Below, piece after piece: positions 57,595 through 64,000 of a stretch of 64,000 nucleotides of DNA. Origin of the DNA: Bin80 sp026708685 (GTDB taxonomy: Bacteria > Bacteroidota > Rhodothermia > Rhodothermales > Bin80); the NCBI GenBank assembly GCA_965200955.1, contig OZ241742.1, positions 2,418,001 to 2,482,000 on the forward strand. The letters run 5' to 3'. How positions within the stretch are numbered: the first letter of the stretch is position 1; every line of letters starts with the position of its first letter. Made by a program: the position numbers and the translations under genes. Below the pieces are notes generated by a model. The model saw only the letters and a list, made by a program, of their open reading frames with translations, did no database searches and was not told the DNA's origin.

Positions 57595-58458
57595 TTGAAT
57601 GAGCTTAGTGCAGTGATCTTCAAAACTTTTGCGGAAGAGGTTTTTAAACACCACCAACGTTTATGGAAACCTAGTACTCTCAAGGTGAACAGATCGCATC
57701 TCCGCAATCAAATTCTACCATCATTTGAAATGATATTCGTATCTGATGTTACTCGCCAAGATATTCAAAACTGGTTTAGCAGATTATCATCCAAGCCTGC
57801 GGCAGCTAATCGTTCTTTATCCATCATGTCTTTAATCATGCATCAAGCTGAAGTTTTTGGACATAGACCTGTTAATAGCAACCCATGTTTACGACTTCGC
57901 CGCTACTCTAATTCTGGCCGGGAGCGTTTTCTGACTCTGGAAGAATTTCAACGACTGGGTACTGTACTTGAAACCTATGAATCTGATGCCTATCTACCTG
58001 TTTCGATTATACGTTTGCTAATTTTAACTGGATGTCGTCAGAGTGAGATCAGGACATTGCATTGGTCTGAATATCGGATGGGGCATCTTTTTCTCCGAGA
58101 TAGCAAAACTGGACCTAGGACTGTTTGGCTATCTTCATCAGCACGCTCAATTCTTGATAGCTTTATCCCAAAGAACGGATGGATTTTTCCCAATGATCGA
58201 GAAGATGCACCTTTATCAGTGGAAACGCTGTATCGTACTTGGCGGACCGTTCGAAATGATTCTGGTATTCCAGAAGTCCGTCTACATGATCTGCGACATA
58301 GTTATGCAAGTTTTGCTCTGCGAATGGGTGAAACTCTACTTACCATTGGTCGCCTGCTTGGTCATCAAGATCCTTCAACCACTCTAAAGTACACCCACTT
58401 TGATGATACCTTAGAAAGAAGTGCAGTGGAAAAAATTGGAAAAGTTCTTTCCCAATAA
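57595..58458 (+). CDS. Tyrosine recombinase / phage-type integrase 1
   Basis: A 287-residue integrase from a TTG start (a GTG at 57613 is an alternative). The N-terminal core-binding domain spans about residues 10-95 ('STLKVNRSHLRNQILPSFE'). The catalytic domain has Arg in 'LTGCRQSEIRTLHW', 'HDLRHSYAS' with His and Arg, 'GHQDPSTT', and the nucleophile Tyr in 'LKYTHFDD'. The full R-H-R-H-Y set is present, so it should be active. It is not placed like a normal phage integrase at an element edge. It sits 6 bases after the DUF499 gene and 2 bases before integrase 2, inside the defence operon, suggesting a dedicated invertase. Confidence 0.92.
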   Translation: MNELSAVIFKTFAEEVFKHHQRLWKPSTLKVNRSHLRNQILPSFEMIFVSDVTRQDIQNWFSRLSSKPAAANRSLSIMSLIMHQAEVFGHRPVNSNPCLRLRRYSNSGRERFLTLEEFQRLGTVLETYESDAYLPVSIIRLLILTGCRQSEIRTLHWSEYRMGHLFLRDSKTGPRTVWLSSSARSILDSFIPKNGWIFPNDREDAPLSVETLYRTWRTVRNDSGIPEVRLHDLRHSYASFALRMGETLLTIGRLLGHQDPSTTLKYTHFDDTLERSAVEKIGKVLSQ

Positions 58459-58460
58459 TC

Positions 58461-59347
58461 ATGCCTTTACCTACGTTTGAAGAATTTGTGAATGGATCTT
58501 GGAAAAAAGCTTGCTACTCCAGATTAAAAGCGTCAACTCGCATACGCACTGATAGTGCACTTCAAACTCAACTAATTCCTACATTTGGTGCTAAACCTCT
58601 TGATCAGATTAATTTAATTGAAATTCATTCATGGTTTGAGCGATACAGTAGTATTTCACCAGGGGGTGCTAATAGAGTGTTGGATATATTGAAGCAAATT
58701 TTTAATTATGCAATTGAATATGGTTTGATTCAGAATAATCCTACAGATAGACTCAAACGAAATCCTCGCCACAAGCACACTAGATTCTTATCTCAAACCG
58801 AAATTAACAAACTACATCAAGCCTTAGATTCGCATAGAGGACGCTATTCTGGACGTCAACAAGTTGATATAATTCGCTTCTTCTCTATACTGGTTGTCGA
58901 AAGGGTGAGATTATCCAACTAAGATGGTCTGAATATCATGGAGATATGTTATATCTTCACGATAGCAAAACTGGGCAACGTGCAGTATTTCTCAACTCTC
59001 AGGCACAAGAAATTCTAAAAAGACAACCTAAAACAAGCAGTAAGTATGTCTTTCCCTCTCGCCACAACCCGTCCCAACCAAGATCCACTGAATTATCACT
59101 GTGGAGAAAAGTAAAACGGATAGCCAGTCTGAATGATGTTCGTTTGCATGATCTTAGACATACATTCGCAAGCCATGCAGTTAAAAGTAAAGTTCCATTA
59201 CCTATTGTAATGCGACTTCTTGGACATAGTCGTGAACATATGACTCTTCGATATGCCCACATTAATGATGCAGAAACTGAAGCAGCCGCAGAACGAATCG
59301 GTATCAACTTAGAATCTGTCCTCAGATCTGGATCTTTGCCTAATTGA
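58461..59347 (+). pseudogene. Tyrosine recombinase 2, interrupted by a one-base frameshift
   Basis: The two halves (58461-58922 and the frame ending at 59347) form one integrase of about 295 residues if one base is added near 58877, in 'ATTCGCTTCTTCTC'. This converts 'RFFSILVV' to 'RLLLYTGCRKGEIIQLRW'. The second half carries 'HDLRHTFASHAV', 'LGHSREHMT' and 'RYAHIND', a complete catalytic C-terminus. It is about the length of integrase 1 but diverged. A single lesion leaves open a dead gene, a sequencing error in a C/T-rich run, or a regulated frameshift. Confidence 0.82.
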
Positions 59348-59476
59348 CTTCCAACATGTGATGATAAATTCCTTGTAAACACTTATATTACCTCTCATTT
59401 CCACTTACTCATTGTGATAAATTGATTCCATCTGTATGAATTCAATCAAACTGAAGAATCTGATTGAACGATATTG

Positions 59477-62032
59477 ATGTGGATCGAAAATTTGTGCTCT
59501 CAAATGCAACAATACAATCCTAAAAAGCTGATCGAAACTGCTTTACCTCTAGAATCCATTAATGAAGCAGGTGCACGAGAGAAATCGATACGCCACGGTC
59601 ATCCTTCTACATTACACCTATGGTGGTCTCGTAAGCCTCTTGCAGTCGCTCGAGCAGTCATTTTCGCTCAAATGGTGGATGATCCATCAGAGTATATAGA
59701 TGTTTTGTTGTCTGATTCACGCAAGAAGCGTTCTGCCATCGCAGAAATGAAACGACGTAAATCAAAGGATTTAGATGGTAGTTCTAATGACATTTCTATG
59801 TCCGATCAGCAACTTCTTGAAGAGATTATTGCTGAACAGGAGCGGGAGCGATTGTTTGATCTCATCAAGGAATTAGTCAAATGGGAGAACACGAACAACG
59901 CCCGGTTATTAGAAGAGGCCAATGCTGAGATTTGGAAGAGTTGGCGACGTGCCTGTACTCAGAATGCAGATCATCCACATGCGGCAGAACTCTTTGATCG
60001 TAATAAATTGCCTGCTTTTCACGATCCATTTGCTGGCGGAGGTACAATACCATTAGAAGCACAACGTCTAGGGCTTGAAGCATACGCTAGTGATTTAAAC
60101 CCAGTCGCGGTATTGATCAATAAGGCAATGATTGAGATTCCACCAATGTTTACTGATCAACCACCCGTCAATCTTGAATCTCAATCATCGCAAACCGTTG
60201 TTCTCCGTAGTTGGACAGGTGCACAGGGATTGGCAGACGATGTTCGCTACTACGGTGAATGGATGCGTAAAGAAGCCTACAAACGAATTGGGCATTTATA
60301 TCCTAAGGTAGAAATTACAGAAGATATGGCGATAGATCGCCCAGATTTGGAGCCATATATTGGGCAGAATCTTACTGTGATTGCATGGCTCTGGGCACGT
60401 ACGGTGAAGAGTCCTAATCCTGCATTTAGAGATGTGCATGTTCCACTGGCATATACTTTCATGCTCTCCACCAAAAGAGGGAAGGAAGCCTATGTAGAGC
60501 CAGTAATCTCTGGAAATGAGTATGAATTCATAGTGAAAATAGGAGCTCCTCCAGATTTAGATCGTGCTAAACGAGGAACAAAATTGTCACGAGGTGCCAA
60601 CTTTGAATGCCTATTGTCAGGAGTACCCATCAACGGAGATTATATAAAACAAGAAAGTGTGTCTGGTCGCATGAATTCTTGTTTAATGGCCATTGTTGCA
60701 GAAGGGAAGCAAGGAAGGGTATACATATCGCCACTGAAGCAGCACTACGCGATTTCACGTATGGAAGAACCTGCTTGGAAACCTACTCAAGAAATGAGTC
60801 GTGACACTACTAACTTGGTTAGTGGTAGGGGATATGGTTTTTATTCATGGGCAGATCTGTTTACATCACGACAACTCGTGGCCTTAACCACATTTTCAGA
60901 TTTGGTAAGTGAGGCAATAGATTTGATAAAGTCAGATGCCTTGTCTGCTGGTATGATAAATGAACAAGTACCACTTTGTAAGGGAGGAAAAGGCTCCACT
61001 GCATATGCCCAAGCGGTAGGCCTGTATTTATCATTTGCAATTTCAAAGATTGCTAATACAGGTTCAACAATAGCATCTTGGATGAATGATCGCGGGGCAT
61101 TACGCGAAACTTTTGCTAGACAGGCTATTCCAATGGTTTGGAGTTTTGCAGAGGCAAATCCATTTTCCAACTCTGGCGGAAATTTAATGAATGCAATAAG
61201 GAAGTCCAAAATGGTGATTGAATCTTTACCATCTAGTGGAAAGGGTAAATGTTCTCAAGCAGATGCGACAACTCAACTACTAAGCACACAGAAGATCATA
61301 TCAACGGATCCTCCCTATTATGACAATATCGGCTATGCAGATCTCTCAGATTTTTTTTATGTATGGTTACGGTATACCATGAAATCAACATTCCAAAGTC
61401 TATTCTCGACTGTTGCAGTACCAAAGAGTGACGAGCTTGTAGCAAGTATTTCGCGTCATGGAAATAGAAAGGTAGCAGAAATTTTTTTTCTTGATGGTAT
61501 GATCAAAGCCATGAAACAATTGCGAATTCAAGCACATCCCAATTTTCCTGTGACCATTTACTATGCCTTCAAACAATCTGAAAAAAAAGTTAATTCTACT
61601 ACAATTAGTACAGGATGGGAAACTTTTTTGGAGTCGATTATTAAGGCTGGTTTTTCGATAACGGGCACTTTACCTATGCGAACTGAAGGTACTGGGCGTA
61701 TCAATGCTATTGGTTCTAATGCTCTTGCATCAAGTATTATTCTGGTTTGCCATTCTAAGGCATCAGGTGCAATGGTGATATCTAAGCGGGAATTTCTATC
61801 AACTCTGAAGGAAGAGTTGCCGTCTGCAATTACACTTCTAAAATCAGGAAATATTGCACCAGTAGATTTAGCTCAGGCAGCCATAGGCCCTGGAATGAAA
61901 GTATACACCCGTTACGCATGGTTATATATATTACAGATTATCAATCCAATATTTATATTAAGATTATTGATGTCAGTATTTGATCTGCAATCAATGATCA
62001 TATCAAGATCTTCATTAAGATACCTTGACTAA
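59477..62032 (+). CDS. DUF1156 adenine-specific DNA methyltransferase, C-terminally truncated by inversion
   Basis: An 851-residue methyltransferase (COG1743 type). The N-terminal DUF1156 has 'EKSIRHGHPSTLHLWWSRKP' (about residues 35-54). The SAM site is 'DPFAGGGT' (183-190), and the catalytic 'DPPYYDNIGYADLSDFFYVW' begins at Asp611. Homology holds through 'AIGPGMKVYTRYA', ending at residue 814. The following 37 residues (starting WLYILQ) are hydrophobic, low-complexity and unrelated to the family. The usual last ~195 residues are missing here but lie inverted at 62044-62629. An ATG at 59477 is preferred over a TTG three bases earlier. It probably modifies host DNA for the helicase-DUF499 system; truncation may inactivate it. 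Confidence 0.9.
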   Translation: MWIENLCSQMQQYNPKKLIETALPLESINEAGAREKSIRHGHPSTLHLWWSRKPLAVARAVIFAQMVDDPSEYIDVLLSDSRKKRSAIAEMKRRKSKDLDGSSNDISMSDQQLLEEIIAEQERERLFDLIKELVKWENTNNARLLEEANAEIWKSWRRACTQNADHPHAAELFDRNKLPAFHDPFAGGGTIPLEAQRLGLEAYASDLNPVAVLINKAMIEIPPMFTDQPPVNLESQSSQTVVLRSWTGAQGLADDVRYYGEWMRKEAYKRIGHLYPKVEITEDMAIDRPDLEPYIGQNLTVIAWLWARTVKSPNPAFRDVHVPLAYTFMLSTKRGKEAYVEPVISGNEYEFIVKIGAPPDLDRAKRGTKLSRGANFECLLSGVPINGDYIKQESVSGRMNSCLMAIVAEGKQGRVYISPLKQHYAISRMEEPAWKPTQEMSRDTTNLVSGRGYGFYSWADLFTSRQLVALTTFSDLVSEAIDLIKSDALSAGMINEQVPLCKGGKGSTAYAQAVGLYLSFAISKIANTGSTIASWMNDRGALRETFARQAIPMVWSFAEANPFSNSGGNLMNAIRKSKMVIESLPSSGKGKCSQADATTQLLSTQKIISTDPPYYDNIGYADLSDFFYVWLRYTMKSTFQSLFSTVAVPKSDELVASISRHGNRKVAEIFFLDGMIKAMKQLRIQAHPNFPVTIYYAFKQSEKKVNSTTISTGWETFLESIIKAGFSITGTLPMRTEGTGRINAIGSNALASSIILVCHSKASGAMVISKREFLSTLKEELPSAITLLKSGNIAPVDLAQAAIGPGMKVYTRYAWLYILQIINPIFILRLLMSVFDLQSMIISRSSLRYLD
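61889..61917 (+). repeat. Inverted repeat arm 1 at the methyltransferase junction
   Basis: The 29-base arm reads CCTGGAATGAAA, then G, then TATACACCCGTTACGC. It matches the reverse complement of 62630-62658 at 28 of 29 positions (G here, A there). It encodes 'PGMKVYTRYA', and homology to the methyltransferase family stops at its 3' edge. Confidence 0.93.
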
Positions 62033-62629
62033 AATATCCTGCCTCAGAGTGAATTTTCTTCAAAAATTTCACTTTGGGTTCCCTTTTTTGAACGTGCAAT
62101 TCGCATGATTTCAGGCCAACTCTGGACAAGTGTATTATAAGCTAATGCATCTTCTGAGAACTTCTTACGATCGCAAATTATGAATAGTTTGTAGCAGAGA
62201 TCATGTGCTTGAGGAATGACTGTACTATTTAATCTTGCTGCAACATTTCCAGCACTTTCTTCACCATTCTGTTGTAGAATTCGAATAAGATGATGAACCA
62301 CTTCCCATACGGTTAAACGACTATCTGTGATTGGATCCCATTCATGGGGTAATTCATTGGGCCTAAGGAGGCGTACTTTTCCCTTTTGTGATGTGAGAAT
62401 TCCTGCTTCAACCATACCATCAATACTAGTATTTTTGGCTTTAGACAACGTATCACCAGTGCCATATTCTCCTTCCAGAAATCCATATTGTTGAAACCAA
62501 GCAAGTGCCCACCGACTATCTCCATCAATATCACCTTCTTGCTCAGCCATCACCTCATCAAGGATTTCATTTATTACTGCTAATGCATCTCGTACGGTTA
62601 CTCGATTACCTGCTGCATCAAGCACCTTA
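61918..62629. other. Candidate 712-bp invertible segment
   Basis: Bounded exactly by the inverted repeat arms. In the current orientation the plus strand reads an AT-rich tail that adds 37 non-homologous residues to the methyltransferase. The minus strand carries the genuine C-terminus. Inversion would join 'YTRYA' to 'KVLDAAGNRV' in frame and end at a stop, giving 1008 residues. Whether it flips in the cell is inference. Confidence 0.75.
62048..62073. terminator. Possible hairpin between convergent ends
   Basis: AGTGAATTTT and the matching AAAATTTCACT can pair as a ~10-bp stem with one bulge and a 5-base loop. It lies 16 bases past the methyltransferase stop, with a T run some bases beyond. 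It could terminate plus-strand transcription, but it also lies inside the C-terminal codons of the minus-strand frame. Confidence 0.3.
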
Positions 62630-62658
62630 GCGTAACGGGTGTATATTTTCATTCCAGG
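62630..62658 (-). repeat. Inverted repeat arm 2 in the inverted cassette
   Basis: On the minus strand it reads CCTGGAATGAAA, then A, then TATACACCCGTTACGC, with one mismatch to arm 1. Bases immediately outside (GCTGCAATCGGG against GCAGCCATAGGC) differ at third codon positions, so the near-identity is confined to the arm and is not just general protein conservation. Confidence 0.93.
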
Positions 62659-63162
62659 CCCGATTGCAGCCTGAGCTAAGTCAACAGGAGCAGTATTACC
62701 AACTTGTAATAATTTTAAAGACTGAGGTAATTCAGATCGAAGTATCTTTATCATCTCACGACGACTAATTGTTGATGCGTTACATGAGCGAAGACGACAA
62801 ACAAGTATGATGCTGGAGGCAAGAGCATTTGTTCCTCGAGCAAGAAGACGATTGGTCAGCTCAGTCCTCATAGGCCATGTTCCTGTTATAGAAAAGCCTG
62901 CACTTATGGTAGCCTGAATTTCCAACACCACCTTTAAAGGATCTTCCAGTGTGTTTAGGAGCAATGATGATGCAGACACATCGTTTATTTGTCATTATGT
63001 TTTGTGATTAAATATACAGTGTCACTACTATAATAAATCTCTATAATCAAGATTGATGCCGATTTTTTCCATTTTTTCTCTGATTCTCCTTTTTTCATTG
63101 CATTTTTTGGTTTTTAAGTATTTATGTAATATATTGGTATAACAATTTAATCACATTTTATT

Positions 63163-64000
63163 ATGACAAAATTATCCCAACCTTTTGCAGATCTTTTCTT
63201 GAACCCCGATCTGTACAAACTCAGGCTCTACGAAGCCCTGCGTGCACGTTTTGTTGAGGGAAAACCTTGGGCCGTCATTGCGCAGCAGTTCAGACTTCAT
63301 GAGGGAACCCTCCGAAATCTAGGCTCGCAGCTACGCAAATCTGGAGTGATCCCCATATTTGACCGACCCGCCGAGGTGCAACGCTCCAAACGCGATCAAC
63401 GCATCCTTGAATTACGCCGGAAAGAACATCTCTCCAATACCGAGATTCATCAACGCCTATCGGAGGAGGGACTCAAGGCAGGGACCACCACCATCGGACT
63501 TGTTCTCAAGCAGGCTGGTATCCCAAAATTACCACGACGCTCCGCCCGCAAATCTCCCAAAGTGGCCATTGCTACACAGGCTGATGTTCGCCGATTCCAC
63601 GCAACGTCATCAACGTTTTCTACACAGTTTGCTGGCTTATTTCTCTTTGCACGGGATTTGGCAGATGCCAATATTGGGCAGCTTCTCACCACCTGGCCGA
63701 CTAGTCAGAGGATTCCTGCATTGACCATGATCAGGTCCCTGTTAGCCCTCAAACTCTGGGGAATTGGTCGCCCCTATCATGTGATGCCAAGGGTTCTGGA
63801 CGAGGGGATAGCCCTATTTGCCGGACTCAATGTGATCCCCAAAAAATCTACCTTATCCGAATACAGTACCAGAGTAGACCTTGAGCATCTGGATACATTG
63901 ATGGCAGGATGGCATCGGATCGCTCAACAATGGGTGCCCACCTTAGAACAATCCTTTGACTTGGATTTTCATACGATTCCCTATCATGGAGATGAATCGC
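63163..64000 (+). CDS. DDE-type transposase with N-terminal HTH region (3' end outside window)
   Basis: An open frame of 279 codons from an ATG at 63163, running off the window end. The N-terminal part resembles two helix-turn-helix units of the kind used by transposases ('EGKPWAVIAQQFRLHEGTLR' and 'HLSNTEIHQRLSEEGLKAGT'). A helical region follows, then 'SFDLDFHTIPYHGDE', which looks like the first catalytic Asp of a DDE transposase core. Base composition is higher in GC than the upstream 200 AT-rich bases, consistent with a mobile origin. The family was not resolved and the element's ends were not found in the window. Confidence 0.72.
   Translation, partial: MTKLSQPFADLFLNPDLYKLRLYEALRARFVEGKPWAVIAQQFRLHEGTLRNLGSQLRKSGVIPIFDRPAEVQRSKRDQRILELRRKEHLSNTEIHQRLSEEGLKAGTTTIGLVLKQAGIPKLPRRSARKSPKVAIATQADVRRFHATSSTFSTQFAGLFLFARDLADANIGQLLTTWPTSQRIPALTMIRSLLALKLWGIGRPYHVMPRVLDEGIALFAGLNVIPKKSTLSEYSTRVDLEHLDTLMAGWHRIAQQWVPTLEQSFDLDFHTIPYHGDES

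Larger units (their letters stand above)
62044..62979 (-). pseudogene. Inverted methyltransferase C-terminal cassette plus partial second allele
   Basis: A 311-codon frame. Residues 118-311 are the C-terminus expected of the upstream DUF1156 methyltransferase ('KVLDAAGNRVTVRDALAVIN', 'AEQEGDIDGDSRWALAWFQQ', 'AKNTSIDGMVEAGILTSQKG', 'PHEWDPITDSRLTVWEVVHH'). Residues about 29-117 are a diverged second copy of the segment before the junction ('AGFSITGTWPMRTE', 'NALASSIILVC', 'APVDLAQAAIGPGMKIYTRYA'), roughly two-thirds identical to the plus-strand copy. Residues 1-28 match nothing. Without the catalytic domain it cannot be an enzyme alone; it looks like a silent cassette or remnant. Confidence 0.85.

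Noticed and set aside
61640..61890. The idea that the whole duplicated methyltransferase segment, not just the 29-bp arm, acts as the recombination site.
   Set aside because: Outside the arm the two copies differ at many third codon positions, so near-identity is limited to the 29 bp.

Overview
The window looks like a chromosome segment of a Gram-negative bacterium of the Bacteroidota / Rhodothermota-Balneolota type. The reasons are a type IX secretion C-terminal sorting domain, a TonB receptor with a carboxypeptidase-like regulatory N-terminus coupled to a DUF4249 lipoprotein, a DUF4342 protein, and the dxr-rseP-bamA-ompH-ompH envelope cluster. No rRNA or tRNA gene was recognised. Lineage and gene names rest on motif recognition only; no search was run.

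Positions 1-42264 are mostly ordinary chromosome. They hold the 3' end of glgC, a lipoprotein, a TonB receptor, a decayed AAA ATPase gene, an ABM monooxygenase with pyrF, and a 1569-aa Calx-beta surface protein with a predicted outer-membrane barrel. Next come a YbdK-type ligase and a seven-gene minus-strand operon (TPR protein, amidotransferase-like protein, thioesterase, RfbD-like reductase, serS, TonB receptor, DUF4249). A subtilase-LRR-T9SS protein and a second, 2053-aa Calx-beta barrel protein follow. The plus-strand cluster dxr-rseP-bamA-ompH-ompH-panB-surE links isoprenoid synthesis, envelope proteolysis and outer-membrane protein assembly. A PLP dehydratase and a DUF4342 protein close this part.

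Positions 42300-64000 are a defence and mobile-element island. Its left half is a graveyard. A DUF4143-type ATPase gene has a stop and two frameshifts. A large NACHT NTPase gene (43831-50167) is broken by an IS1380-family element, a 98-bp MITE, two stops and several frameshifts. Removing the IS plus one copy of its 5-bp target duplication restores the NACHT reading frame exactly, and the same holds for the MITE with its 4-bp duplication. Five related MITE copies lie in the window, all in or beside accessory or decayed genes.

The right half carries an apparently intact DNA-modification/defence cassette: a SNF2-type helicase with DUF3883, a DUF499 ATPase with an N-terminal HEPN-like domain, two tandem tyrosine recombinase genes (the second frameshifted), and a DUF1156 adenine-specific methyltransferase. 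The most striking feature is at the methyltransferase 3' end. The gene loses homology after residue 814, and the missing 194-residue C-terminus lies inverted just downstream, fused to a diverged partial copy. A 29-bp inverted repeat with one mismatch sits exactly at both junctions. Flipping the 712-bp segment between the repeats would give a full 1008-aa methyltransferase in frame. With recombinase genes inside the same gene run, this suggests a phase-variable (invertible) DUF1156 defence system currently in the OFF or truncated state. The window ends inside a transposase gene.
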